A DNA stretch of 64,000 bases from Halanaerobacter jeridensis (GTDB lineage: Bacteria > Bacillota > Halanaerobiia > Halobacteroidales > Halobacteroidaceae), in assembly GCF_016908315.1 (NCBI RefSeq), contig NZ_JAFBDQ010000010.1:52564-116563 (forward strand), read 5' to 3'. The notes beneath the pieces are model-generated. The model ran no database searches. It saw nothing but the letters and a program-made list of their open reading frames with translations, and was not told the DNA's origin. Each line of letters starts with the position of its first letter. The stretch's first letter is position 1. This document shows, in pieces, positions 45,301 through 53,610 of this stretch. A program made the translations under genes and the position numbers.

Positions 45301-45899
45301 ACAGCATCTCTATCTAATAACCGATCATATACTTCATAATCCATCATTTCAACTTTTTGAATTTCATGAGAAGTACGAAAACCATCAAAATAATGGATGA
45401 ATGGTACTCTGCCTTCAATAGCAGATAAGTGAGCAACTCCACCTAAGTCCATAACTTCTTGGACTGAGCCACTAGCTAACATAGCACAACCAGTTTGACG
45501 TGCAGCCATTACATCTTGGTGGTCACCAAAGATAGATAATGCTTGAGAAGCAATTGATCTTGCCGCTACATGAACAACACCTGGTAATAATTCACCTGCT
45601 ATCTTATACAAGTTAGGAACTTTTAATAATAAACCCTGTGATGCAGTATAAGTAGTAGTCAATGCTCCGGCCTGCAAAGAACCATGTACTGTAGCAGCAG
45701 CTCCTGCTTCTGACTGCATTTCAACTACATTAACCGGCATTCCAAATAAGTTTTCTTTTCCTTCTGAAGCCCATAAATCAACATACTCTGCCATCGGAGA
45801 TGATGGTGTGATAGGATAAATACCAGCTACTTCAGTAAACGCATAAGAAGTATACGCAGCAGCTTGGTTTCCATCCATAGTTTTCATTTTTTTCGTCAT
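42351..45899 (-). CDS. nifJ: Single-chain pyruvate:ferredoxin (flavodoxin) oxidoreductase
   Basis: A homodimeric-type PFOR of 1182 aa with all domains in one chain. The N-terminal domain has YAFTEVAGIYPITPSSPMAEY. A ferredoxin domain has CIQCNQCSFACPHAV (about 685-700) and CTGCGVCENVCP (about 740). The TPP domain has CAGCGETPY, IGGDGWAYDIGYGGLDHV and DTQVYSNTGGQSSK. It oxidises pyruvate to acetyl-CoA and reduces ferredoxin. It has its own promoter and terminator. A second, four-subunit PFOR lies 0.7 kb downstream. Confidence 0.97.
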   Translation of the reverse strand: MTKKMKTMDGNQAAAYTSYAFTEVAGIYPITPSSPMAEYVDLWASEGKENLFGMPVNVVEMQSEAGAAATVHGSLQAGALTTTYTASQGLLLKVPNLYKIAGELLPGVVHVAARSIASQALSIFGDHQDVMAARQTGCAMLASGSVQEVMDLGGVAHLSAIEGRVPFIHYFDGFRTSHEIQKVEMMDYEVYDRLLDRDAVQDFRDNALNPEDPVTRGSAQNDDVYFQAKEVQNKYYDQLPDIVAEYMEEISEETGREYAPFVYYGAEDATDVIVAMGSVTEAIEETVDYLNEQGRKVGLMTVHLYRPFSAKYFLDQLPETVERIAALDRTKEAGSTGEPLYLDVQSVFANKEDAPLVIGGRYGLSSKDTNPAQIIAVYDNLVGEAKDNFTIGIEDDVTNLSLEVEEDVNVLSDDVTAALFYGLGSDGTVGANKNTIKIIGDNTDLYAQGYFAYDSKKSGGVTRSNLRFGPEPVRSTYLVSNPDFVACSTDSYLGKYDMLSGLSEGGTFLLNTVSEAEEIVEEMPNSVKKKLAKKDAKFYIIDALTLAQEIGLGHRTNTIIQSAFFKLNEQIMPYDEAQELMKDYAEKAYGRKGQEIVEMNWEAIEKGAEGLEEIEVDSAWADLEVEEETSADEDRPDFVKNIADPINAIEGYDLPVSAFEGYEDGTMVNGTAAYEKRGIANFVPEWQPDNCIQCNQCSFACPHAVIRPFLMDEEEVANAPEGTTTIKPLGKGLDGLEYRLQVSTLDCTGCGVCENVCPAPEKALEMVPIKESLDANEDEKAEYMFNEVTYKDDKMSISNVKGSQFAKPLFEFSGACAGCGETPYVKLVTQLFGDRMTIANATGCSSIYGGSYPSTPFTKNDNGRGPAWANSLFEDNAEFGFGMRIASETIRDRIENIMNETIDDVEDELKDLYQKWMKNRNSGAKSKEIKAQLVTALENTSCADAKQILEVKDHLIKQSNWMIGGDGWAYDIGYGGLDHVIASDEDVNILVVDTQVYSNTGGQSSKAAQSGSIAKFTASGKGGNKKDLAAMAMAYGHVYVAQVAHGASQSQVLKAMIEAEAHDGPSLVIAYSPCISHGVKGGLTKAEEQAEMAEECGYWPIFRYDPSLAEKGENPLQLDSKDPDWDKYHDFLMTEKRYSQLTKINPEQAEKLLEENKKQAQYRWRMYQRYAAMDYSEEATEE

Positions 45900-45960
45900 A
45901 AATTAATTTTCCTCCCATTTTTTAGAATAAAACCTGATTAAAATAAAGTGTAATAATTCT

Positions 45961-45989
45961 AGTATACTAAAGGGATTGATAGTAGTCAA
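45961..45989 (-). promoter_or_regulatory. nifJ promoter
   Basis: TTGACT (45984-45989), 17-bp spacer, TATACT (45961-45966), about 60 bp before the nifJ ATG. Confidence 0.7.
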
Positions 45990-46035
45990 ATAACATAATT
46001 TTCAGACAATTATTTTTTAAACCATAAAAAGGTAA

Positions 46036-46067
46036 AAACTCAGCTACCTCAATGAGGCAGCTGAGTT
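46036..46067 (-). terminator. Intrinsic terminator of the dnaX-ebfC-recR operon
   Basis: Stem AAACTCAGCT/AGCTGAGTTT with an inner CCTC/GAGG pair, followed by T-rich DNA, immediately after recR. Confidence 0.8.
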
Positions 46068-46078
46068 TGAAAGATCAT

Positions 46079-46681
46079 TTATTCAATTTCTTGTCGCCCT
46101 TCTAAGGCTTTAGATAAAGTAACTTCATCAGCATATTCTAAATCTCCGCCAACGGGCAGTCCATGAGCTATTCTAGTTACCTTAATTCCTAAAGGCTTCA
46201 TCAACTGCGAAATATAGGCAGCAGTAGCCTCTCCTTCTACATTAGGGTCAGTTGCTAGAATAATCTCTTCTACCTCATCTTCTCTTACTCGCGGCAGTAA
46301 ATCTTTTATCTCTATATCATCGGGCCCTACTCCATCAATTGGAGAAATAGCACCATGTAAAACATGATAGAGGCCATTATATTCCCCGGTTTTTTCCATA
46401 GCTACAATATCTTTAACACTTTCTACTACACAAACTAATTGTTCATTTCGCTTTGGATCATTACAAATATGACACGGATCATTCTGTGTTAAATTATGAC
46501 ATTTAGAACAATAAGTTAAATTCTCTTGCACTTCTGAAATAGAATTAGCTAAATTATTAACTTCAGCTTGATCCATTTCTATAATATAAAAAGCTAATCG
46601 CTGTGCAGTTTTTTTACCAATCCCAGGTAATTTAGTTAATTGACCTATTAATTGTGCTAAAGGCCTAGCATAATAGTCCAT
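46079..46681 (-). CDS. recR: Recombination mediator RecR
   Basis: RecR helps load RecA at gaps with RecF and RecO. Helix-hairpin-helix [15 protein letters not shown] is near the N-terminus, a zinc finger has CSKCHNL and CHIC, and a Toprim domain begins CVVESVKD. I start it at the ATG at 46681 ([10 protein letters not shown]); the TTG two codons before is within the spacer after AAGGAG. It is 200 aa and ends the dnaX-ebfC-recR operon. Confidence 0.96.
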   Translation of the reverse strand: MDYYARPLAQLIGQLTKLPGIGKKTAQRLAFYIIEMDQAEVNNLANSISEVQENLTYCSKCHNLTQNDPCHICNDPKRNEQLVCVVESVKDIVAMEKTGEYNGLYHVLHGAISPIDGVGPDDIEIKDLLPRVREDEVEEIILATDPNVEGEATAAYISQLMKPLGIKVTRIAHGLPVGGDLEYADEVTLSKALEGRQEIE

Positions 46682-46693
46682 CGGCAAAACTCC

Positions 46694-46999
46694 TTACATA
46701 CCAGGGATATTCATTCCACCTGTCAATTGTCCCATTTCTTGTTCCATCATATCTTTGGCTTTGTTCATAGCTTCATTAGTAGCAGCTAGAACTAAGTCTT
46801 CTAACATTTCAATATCATCTGGGTCTAAAACCTCAGGATCAATATCAATATCTACTACTTCTTGACCACCATTAACAACTACTGTTACTACGCCACCACC
46901 AGCAGAAGCCTCTACAGTTTCATTCTTTAATTCTTCCTGCTTCTGTTCCATTTTACTCTGCATCTTTTGAGCCTGCTTCATCATTTTTTGCATATCCAT
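46694..46999 (-). CDS. ebfC: YbaB/EbfC nucleoid-associated protein
   Basis: A 101-aa DNA-binding dimer of the YbaB family. The N-terminal helix is rich in Met, Gln and Lys ([19 protein letters not shown]), followed by the strand pair [16 protein letters not shown] and a C-terminal helix ending GMNIPGM. It lies between dnaX and recR as in most bacteria and is cotranscribed. Confidence 0.95.
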   Translation of the reverse strand: MDMQKMMKQAQKMQSKMEQKQEELKNETVEASAGGGVVTVVVNGGQEVVDIDIDPEVLDPDDIEMLEDLVLAATNEAMNKAKDMMEQEMGQLTGGMNIPGM

Positions 47000-47032
47000 A
47001 ATTATCTTCCCCTTTCAATAAATTGATTAAAT

Positions 47033-48754
47033 TTATTTTTGGTCTAGCTTTTCTACCTTTACAACTTGACCAGAGAACAATTCTAATGCTTCCTTAACTA
47101 AAGGATGATCTCTAACTTTTTCTTCTTCACTTTTCTCTTGTTGCTTATTATTATCAGCAACAATACATTCAATCCGCAAGCTAACTCCTAAAAGCTTTTT
47201 TAGCGCTTTCTCAACCACCTGTTTTTTATTTTCAATTTGATTTTTATGAAACTCATGCTTAAATGCCAACAGCAGTTTATTATTCTCTATTTTAAATGGT
47301 TTTGCATCTCTTAAAAAAGCTGCTAGTTTCATATCCTGTTTCTTTAAGTAGTCTAAAAATTCATTCCACTGACTCTTAATTTGATCGATTTCTACATCTT
47401 CTGGTGCATCTAAATCAGCTACTTTAGAGTCTTTATGTTCATGTTCTGTATGATTTTGCGATTTTTCATCATTCTGTTTAGGAGTAGTGGAGTTAGCTTG
47501 CTTCGCTTGTTGAGAAGTTGACTTGCTGCTTTGCTGCACCTGCTGCTGTTTTTTATTTTTTTCTTCATCTTTAGCTTGGTCTTGTTGCTGAGATACTATT
47601 TGACCATTAGCAACTTGCTCTTCTAATTTAGTTAAACGATTCAAAATAGTATCCATTGATTTATCTGTTTCACTTTTAACTAATTTTATAATTCCCATTT
47701 CCAAAATCAAACGTTGTTGGGTTGTTTGTTTTAAATCATAACTCATTTCGTTTAAAATTTCAATCCAACGCAGTATTTGACCAACTAATAAATCACCAAC
47801 TAAGGATTTTAGTTCTTCTTTTTCATCTGCACCTACTTCAATTAATTTATTAGTATCTGTACACTCTTTCAATAACAGTAAATTACGAAAATGATGAATT
47901 AAATCATCTACAAACTGAGAGATATTTTTTCCTTGTCCAATAATATCACTCACTAAATTTAATGCTTCTTCTACATCATGGTCAATCATGATTTTAGTTA
48001 GTCCAATTAAAATATCCCGATCTACCATTCCTAATACTGCACTAACATCATCTATTGTAATTTCTGATCCAGCATAAGAAATAGTCTGATCTAAAATACT
48101 AATGGCATCTCTCATTCCCCCGCCAGCATTTCTAGCAATTGCTGACATGGCTTTGTGGGAAATTTCTACTTCTTCTTGTTCAGAAATATATGATAAACGT
48201 TCAATAATATCATTAATAGATAAACGACCAAAATCAAATCTTTGACAGCGTGATAAAATAGTAGATAGTAACTTATTAGGTTCTGTTGTAGCTAAAATAA
48301 AAATAACATATTCCGGTGGTTCCTCTAAGGTCTTTAATAAAGCATTAAAAGCCTCAGTAGTTAACATATGTACTTCATCAATAATATATACTTTATAATT
48401 ACCTTCGGTCGGAGAAAATTTAACCTTTTCCCGTAACTCTCTAATTTCATTAATCCCCCGATTAGAGGCAGCATCAATTTCTAATACATCAATCGAATTA
48501 TTATTAGTTATTTTATTACAAGCAGAACATTCACCACAAATATCTACTGTTGGTCCATCTTCACAATTTAGTGCTTTGGCTAAAATTTTGGCAGTACTTG
48601 TTTTACCAGTCCCCCGGGGCCCACAAAATAAATAAGCATGAGCAATCCGGTCTAATTTAATTGCATTCTTTAAGGTTTTAACTACATTATCTTGGCCCAC
48701 AATATCAGAAAAAGTCTGGGGTCGCCATTTACGATACAAAGATACATAAGCCAT
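47033..48754 (-). CDS. dnaX: DNA polymerase III subunit gamma/tau
   Basis: The clamp-loader ATPase, 573 aa. Walker A is GPRGTGKTSTAK (about residue 40), the zinc module has CGECSACNKI, and Walker B is IDEVHMLT. After about residue 370 a Gln/Ser/Lys-rich low-complexity linker leads to a C-terminal tau-type domain. The start is the ATG at 48754 (MAYVSLYRKWRP); the upstream TTG lies within the ribosome binding site GGAGG. It follows the SRP RNA gene. Confidence 0.96.
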   Translation of the reverse strand: MAYVSLYRKWRPQTFSDIVGQDNVVKTLKNAIKLDRIAHAYLFCGPRGTGKTSTAKILAKALNCEDGPTVDICGECSACNKITNNNSIDVLEIDAASNRGINEIRELREKVKFSPTEGNYKVYIIDEVHMLTTEAFNALLKTLEEPPEYVIFILATTEPNKLLSTILSRCQRFDFGRLSINDIIERLSYISEQEEVEISHKAMSAIARNAGGGMRDAISILDQTISYAGSEITIDDVSAVLGMVDRDILIGLTKIMIDHDVEEALNLVSDIIGQGKNISQFVDDLIHHFRNLLLLKECTDTNKLIEVGADEKEELKSLVGDLLVGQILRWIEILNEMSYDLKQTTQQRLILEMGIIKLVKSETDKSMDTILNRLTKLEEQVANGQIVSQQQDQAKDEEKNKKQQQVQQSSKSTSQQAKQANSTTPKQNDEKSQNHTEHEHKDSKVADLDAPEDVEIDQIKSQWNEFLDYLKKQDMKLAAFLRDAKPFKIENNKLLLAFKHEFHKNQIENKKQVVEKALKKLLGVSLRIECIVADNNKQQEKSEEEKVRDHPLVKEALELFSGQVVKVEKLDQK

Positions 48755-48898
48755 ATAAAATAGGACCTCCAATCAAATCATAATATTTTACAATTGCTAG
48801 TTTATCGAAAAAAATCAAAAAAACTCAAGTTAAATTAAGTATTTCATATATTTATTCAAAATTATTTATAAATAAAAAACTATAGTTATATAGTAAAT

Positions 48899-49165
48899 GG
48901 CCGTGCATCTACTCTCACCTATTTCTCCCAAGCGTTACCTAAACAGTTAGCTCGAACCAGGTAACCCTACGGCACATGAGGACACTTGCTTACCGCTGCT
49001 TCCTTCCGGACCTGACGGGGTTCGTAAGGCCTCATTGCGTAGGACCCGATCGTCAACACCACTTATCTAGGCCAGACCTTAAAAGAAATAGGCTAAAGTA
49101 GACTTCAACCCTGCTAAGCGGATTGCAGGTTATAGGGCACCGCTACCACCCCGTTTAGCACGACC
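48899..49165 (-). ncRNA. ffs: Signal recognition particle RNA, large Bacillus type
   Basis: About 267 nt that align over their length with B. subtilis scRNA. Conserved parts include GTGCTAAACGGGG and GGTAGCGGTGCCCT at the 5' Alu end, GGTGTTGACGATCGGGTCCT, and the domain IV core GGTCCGGAAGGAAGCAGC. It assembles with Ffh to target nascent membrane proteins. The tadA-scr-dnaX order matches B. subtilis. Confidence 0.96.
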
Positions 49166-49289
49166 AAATTTATATAAAGGCAAATTGCCTTTATTCCAAT
49201 ATTAAATTAAACTGCACATTCTATTTTAACATTAAATAATCACTTAGTCAACACCATACAAAATTTTCCTATCAAAACTTTAATTTTAA

Positions 49290-49382
<93 letters not shown>

Positions 49383-49539
49383 ACAATAAATTCAGTTTAC
49401 AATTTACAGTTTATATTTAACAGTTAAAAACAAAAGCTTAAAAACAAATAAAATATAAGTTTAAGTCTAAGTTTAAGTTTAAGTAAAATTAAAACTCAAT
49501 CTTAAAACTTTATTTAACAACTTAAGCTCATACTTAAAC

Positions 49540-49998
49540 TTAAGATTCTCTTAATTTCACAAAGAAATCTTTCATCAACTGCTTACAATCAGCAGCTAAA
49601 ACACCAGATTCTACTTCTAATCTATGATTTAATCTATCATTATTAGTTAAATTGAATACACTACCTGCTGCACCACTTTTAGGTTCTGGAGCACCAAATA
49701 CTAATCTCTCTACACGAGATTCTACTAAAGCTCCAGCACACATGACACAAGGTTCAATAGTTACATACATTGTACAATCTAACAACCGCCAACCACCTAA
49801 CTTTTCTACAGCTTGATCGATTGCTAAAATTTCTGCATGCGCAGTAGGGTCTTGATTACTTTCTTTTAAATTATGAGCCTTAGCTATTATTTCACTATCT
49901 TTAACAATAATAGCTCCAATTGGCACTTCTTCTTTAGCGAATGCTTTTTGGGCTTCTTCTAAAGCAATTTCCATATATTGTTCATCATTTTCACTCAC
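49540..49998 (-). CDS. tadA: tRNA-specific adenosine deaminase
   Basis: TadA converts A34 to inosine in tRNA-Arg(ACG). The zinc and catalytic motifs HAEILAI and PCVMCAGAL are present in the 152-aa protein. The start is GTG. Its expected substrate, tRNA-Arg(ACG), is encoded 0.8 kb away at 50794. The gene precedes the SRP RNA as in B. subtilis. Confidence 0.96.
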   Translation of the reverse strand: MSENDEQYMEIALEEAQKAFAKEEVPIGAIIVKDSEIIAKAHNLKESNQDPTAHAEILAIDQAVEKLGGWRLLDCTMYVTIEPCVMCAGALVESRVERLVFGAPEPKSGAAGSVFNLTNNDRLNHRLEVESGVLAADCKQLMKDFFVKLRES

Positions 49999-50150
49999 AA
50001 TTATTCACCATCATCTTAATAAATATTTAGTTTAAAACAACTGCTCAATCAACCCTGCCCTTAAGACTATATAATATTTACAAGAGATTGTCAAGTAAAA
50101 TTTCGATTAAATACTTATTTTCTACAATTAGATAGCAATAATTCCTTATT

Positions 50151-50657
50151 TTATCGATAATCTTCTAAATTAATTACTTTATTATTATTTTCAACCACTG
50201 CTTCTTGTGCTTCCAGTTCCTTAACAAACTTTTCTAAATCATGTTTGATAGCTGGTTTTCCCTCAGCTTCATCTTCTTCTACTAACTGGTCTAAATAGTC
50301 TAATAATTCATCTGCTTCTTCATCACTTAAATCACTAATATTAATCAAATCCACTTCAGGATTGACTAAGCGATATAATTCCTGTTGATATTTAGGCAAA
50401 GTTTTCAAAAACTCAGTCTTATAATCCTCCTCTTTCATATTGATCAGATTTAGCTCTTTTTCTTCTTCCTCTGATAATTTCTCTTTAATTTTGCCATCTA
50501 TTAATTGATTCAAAAACGTTTTAGCTTCCACTAATTCATCAATACTCCAATTTCCTACTATTTCATGTTTAAAAATACCTTGGTCTTCATCTTCTAAATG
50601 CATAATTGCCTTAGTAATTGACAAATCATCATCTAAATTTAAATCTTTGATATCCAT
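50151..50657 (-). CDS. Hypothetical acidic protein, 168 aa
   Basis: I do not recognise it. The protein is very acidic and helical, with SDLSDEEADELLDYLDQL and a C-terminal segment ending NNNKVINLEDYR. It has no Cys, signal peptide or membrane helix. AAGGGGGC precedes the ATG, which supports a real gene. It lies alone between the tRNA array and tadA. Confidence 0.6.
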   Translation of the reverse strand: MDIKDLNLDDDLSITKAIMHLEDEDQGIFKHEIVGNWSIDELVEAKTFLNQLIDGKIKEKLSEEEEKELNLINMKEEDYKTEFLKTLPKYQQELYRLVNPEVDLINISDLSDEEADELLDYLDQLVEEDEAEGKPAIKHDLEKFVKELEAQEAVVENNNKVINLEDYR

Positions 50658-50751
50658 AGTTAAGCCCCCTTATAATAAGCTATAAGTATTGATTCCATAT
50701 TAAAAACTAAATTCCTTTTTAATAATTAACTTAAATACAAAAATTAATAAT

Positions 50752-50770
50752 ACCTGCCTAAACGGCAGGT
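50752..50770 (-). terminator. Terminator of the tRNA array
   Basis: Stem ACCTGCC/GGCAGGT, 24 bp downstream of tRNA-Arg, followed by AT-rich DNA. Confidence 0.65.
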
Positions 50771-50793
50771 TAATAAAAAAATATATAATAATA

Positions 50794-50870
50794 TGGCGTG
50801 CCCGGGAGGATTCGAACCTCCAACCCCCTGATTCGTAGTCAGATACTCTATCCAGTTGAGCTACGGGCAC
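50794..50870 (-). tRNA. tRNA-Arg(ACG)
   Basis: 77 nt. Acceptor GTGCCCG, anticodon loop CTACGAA, T loop TTCGAAT and encoded CCA. The A34 should be edited to inosine by TadA. Confidence 0.97.
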
Positions 50871-50877
50871 AAGTAAA

Positions 50878-50972
50878 TGGCGGAGAGAGAGGGATTCGAA
50901 CCCTCGCTAGGACAATATGTCCTACTACAGGTTTAGCAAACCCGCCCCTTCAGCCAACTTGGGTATCTCTCC
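50878..50972 (-). tRNA. tRNA-Ser(GCU), copy 1
   Basis: 95 nt with a long variable arm, anticodon loop TTGCTAA and encoded CCA. It is almost identical to the copy at 56907-57001. Confidence 0.97.
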
Positions 50973-50989
50973 ACAATATAAAATTAAAA

Positions 50990-51081
50990 TGGCGGAGGGG
51001 GTGGGATTCGAACCCACGGTACGTCGGAACGCACAGCAGATTTCAAGTCTGCCACCATCAACCGGACTCGGACACCCCTCC
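50990..51081 (-). tRNA. tRNA-Ser(UGA), copy 1
   Basis: 92 nt, anticodon loop CTTGAAA, long variable arm, CCA encoded. It is nearly identical to the copy at 57019-57110, including the 17-bp spacer to the neighbouring tRNA-Ser. Confidence 0.97.
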
Positions 51082-51161
51082 GAATGTGACTCACTTAAAG
51101 ATTATATATATTATACGGACAAATGTCAAGGATAAATAGTCTTTTTATCTAATTTATTTCG

Positions 51162-51803
51162 TTATTCTTCTTTAACTTTAAAAGATAATCGCAGTAATCC
51201 TTCAGTTAAATGTTCATTTTCTACTTGAATATTAGGCGGTGTCTTTAAATCTACTGGGGAAAAATTCCAAATGCCTTTGATCCCAGCTTTAATCATTTGA
51301 TTAGCAACTTCTTGGGCTGAACTAGCTGGCACTGTAATTACTCCAATATTAATATCATTTTCAGCAATATAATCTTTTAACTCGACAACATCTTTAACAA
51401 CTAAACCATTAATTTCTAATCCAATCAATTTAGGATTAGTATCAAAAATAGCTGATAAATAAAATCCTCTTTTTTCAAAATCTCTCGAATTGACTAAAGC
51501 TTGACCAATATTACCGACTCCTACTAATACCATATTACTTTTCTGTTGAATGCCCATTACTTCAGCTAAAGAATTATACAGTTTTTTTACATTATAACCA
51601 TAACCCTGCTGACCAAAATTACCAAAATAGTTCAAATCCTGCCGCAACTGTGGAGCTGAAACTCCTACAATTTCCCCTAACTGCTGCGAAGAAATTTTTT
51701 CTCTTCCTTCATTTAATAATTCTTCTAAATAGCGATGATATTTAGGTAATCTCTTGATTACTGCAGCAGGAACCATAATTGATTCATCAGTTTCTTTTGT
51801 CAT
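51162..51803 (-). CDS. rex: Redox-sensing transcriptional repressor Rex
   Basis: Rex binds DNA when NAD+ is high and leaves it when NADH rises. The winged-helix domain contains ISSQQLGEIVGVSAPQLRQD and FGNFGQQGYGYNV; the Rossmann domain has VGVGNIGQAL. Length is 213 aa from the ATG at 51803 (MTKETDESIMVPAA), which follows AGGGGGAG by 6 nt. It is the last gene of the hydrogenase operon, and a Rex-type operator lies at the operon's front, so autoregulation is likely. Confidence 0.95.
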   Translation of the reverse strand: MTKETDESIMVPAAVIKRLPKYHRYLEELLNEGREKISSQQLGEIVGVSAPQLRQDLNYFGNFGQQGYGYNVKKLYNSLAEVMGIQQKSNMVLVGVGNIGQALVNSRDFEKRGFYLSAIFDTNPKLIGLEINGLVVKDVVELKDYIAENDINIGVITVPASSAQEVANQMIKAGIKGIWNFSPVDLKTPPNIQVENEHLTEGLLRLSFKVKEE

Positions 51804-51816
51804 CCTCATCTCCCCC

Positions 51817-53325
51817 TCACAATCTGTGAAATTGCTCATGCCCTATTTCTTTAATTAGTTTTTGTACTTCTTTGTTTTCAACGGCTTCATTAACTTCTGC
51901 TTCTGCACCAAATTGATTGATGGCTTGAGTTGTTTTTTCTACATTCATTAACGTTGCTGGCCCCCCAGCACAACCACCTTCACAGCCCATACCTTCTATA
52001 AAACATCCTTTATATTGCCCTGCTTGAGCTAAATTTAGAGTCTGCACACACTCTTTTAATCCTTCAGCTTGAGTTTTATTAATTTCTTGCTCTGAATCCA
52101 ATTTAGCAGCTGATCCCATAACTGCCTTAACTAATCCACCACTACGACCAAAAGTTCTCCCAGCATCAGAAACAGAGTCCTGTCTATTATATTCTTCAAG
52201 ATCAAGCAAATTAATTCCTGCACCGACAAAAATAGATCCTAATTCTTCAAACGTAAGAACCCCAGCAACTTCTTCATAAGCAGCACCTTCATCTTTTTTA
52301 GCAATACAAGGGCCAATGAACACTACATTACTATCAGGTTGTTGCTCTTTTAACACTTTAGCAATAGCTACCATAGGAGAGACAAGACTAGAAGAATTCT
52401 CTTCTAATTGCGGAAAATGATTCTTGATTAAACTCAAAAATGAAGGACAGCAAGAAGTAGTTAAATAATCTTGTTCTTCAGGTATTTTAGATACTAATTC
52501 TTTTGTTTCTTCACTAGCTACTATATCTGCACCTACAGCCACTTCACGAACCTCGTCAAACCCTAACTCAATTAATCCTTTTTTTATTTGTCCAGAAGTC
52601 ACCTGCGGGCCAAATTGTCCTACAAAAGATGGAGCTAAGACAGCAATAGTTTTCTCTTCTTTAATCCTTTTTATTACTTGTATGATTTGCGATTTATAAG
52701 TAATTGCTCCAAAAGGACAACTCTCGATACAAGAACCACAGGCAACACATTTATCCTGGTCAATCTCAGCTTGACGGTCATTGTCAGCTTTAATTGCTTC
52801 AACCTCACAAGCAGTTTCACAAGGACGACTCAACTCTAAAATGGCATTATAGGGACAAGCTTGTTTACATAAACCACATTCAATACACTTTTCTTGATCT
52901 ATATAGGCTTTATTTTGCACTGTAACAATAGCATCTTGGGGGCAGGCATTAATACAGTTGTGGTCGACACAATTTCTGCAGGCATCACTAACCCGATACT
53001 TATCTAAAGGACAGCGATCACAAGCAATATCTAGTACATCAACTACTGGTTTTTCTATTTCATCTAAATTCCAAGCCTCCCCTACTAGTTCTTCCAAATT
53101 ATCTTCTTGATTATTCGGCTGCAATCCTAAAGCAGATTTGATGCGGTCATTCACAATAGCTCTTTCTTTATGGACACAGCATCTATACCCTAAACCTTCT
53201 TCCGGAATTATTTCTTTAGGCAAATTATTTATTTTTTCTCTAATAGTTCCCTCTAATGCTAACTCAGCTACCTTACTAAACACTTTTCTCCTTAGTTTTG
53301 TTATTCCAGATACCTCTTGACTCAT
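51817..53325 (-). CDS. [FeFe]-hydrogenase-type iron-sulfur protein, group B-like
   Basis: The 502-aa protein has an unusual N-terminal Cys-rich region (YRCCVHKE, CDRCPLDKYRVSDACRNC). Several [4Fe-4S] motifs follow (CINACPQ, CIECGLCKQACP, CVACGSCIESCP). The H-cluster domain shows TSCCPSF, FIGPCIAKKDE and EGMGCEGGCAGGP, so the binding cysteines are present. The arrangement resembles monomeric group B [FeFe] hydrogenases. Activity is not proven; HydEFG maturases are not in the window. It lies directly upstream of rex in the operon. Confidence 0.88.
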   Translation of the reverse strand: MSQEVSGITKLRRKVFSKVAELALEGTIREKINNLPKEIIPEEGLGYRCCVHKERAIVNDRIKSALGLQPNNQEDNLEELVGEAWNLDEIEKPVVDVLDIACDRCPLDKYRVSDACRNCVDHNCINACPQDAIVTVQNKAYIDQEKCIECGLCKQACPYNAILELSRPCETACEVEAIKADNDRQAEIDQDKCVACGSCIESCPFGAITYKSQIIQVIKRIKEEKTIAVLAPSFVGQFGPQVTSGQIKKGLIELGFDEVREVAVGADIVASEETKELVSKIPEEQDYLTTSCCPSFLSLIKNHFPQLEENSSSLVSPMVAIAKVLKEQQPDSNVVFIGPCIAKKDEGAAYEEVAGVLTFEELGSIFVGAGINLLDLEEYNRQDSVSDAGRTFGRSGGLVKAVMGSAAKLDSEQEINKTQAEGLKECVQTLNLAQAGQYKGCFIEGMGCEGGCAGGPATLMNVEKTTQAINQFGAEAEVNEAVENKEVQKLIKEIGHEQFHRL

Positions 53326-53356
53326 AATTCAACCCTCCAATTTAAATTTATATACT

Positions 53357-53593
53357 TTATTTCTTGCTAGACTGTTTACTTTTCACTATTTCAATCAATT
53401 CTTGCGGTGTTGCAGGAGCATAGACTTCACCAGCTACTTCTACTGCTGGAGCTTGATTACAATTATCTAAACAATTGACTGCTTCAATTTTTAATTCCAC
53501 TTCATGTTTGCTTTTATATTTTTCCAAAGCAGAAACTAGATTTTGTGCTCCCATCAAATGACATGGAGTTCCTATACAAACTTTAACCTTCAT
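53357..53593 (-). CDS. Thioredoxin-like [2Fe-2S] ferredoxin, NuoE-like
   Basis: A 78-aa protein with the four cysteines of a NuoE-type [2Fe-2S] domain: VCIGTPCHLMGAQ near the N-terminus and NCLDNCNQAP later. The start is the ATG at 53593 (MKVKVCIG), preceded by AGAGGGGGG; the longer frame runs into the phosphatase gene. It is a likely electron carrier to or from the adjacent hydrogenase-like protein. A second such protein heads the operon. Confidence 0.88.
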   Translation of the reverse strand: MKVKVCIGTPCHLMGAQNLVSALEKYKSKHEVELKIEAVNCLDNCNQAPAVEVAGEVYAPATPQELIEIVKSKQSSKK

Positions 53594-53610
53594 TTTTTCC
53601 CCCCTCTTTA

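Noticed and set aside
50798..51139. A 113-codon plus-strand open frame
   Set aside because: It runs antisense across tRNA-Arg and two tRNA-Ser genes and carries the MPGRIRTSNPLI type sequence typical of spurious tRNA-antisense ORFs.
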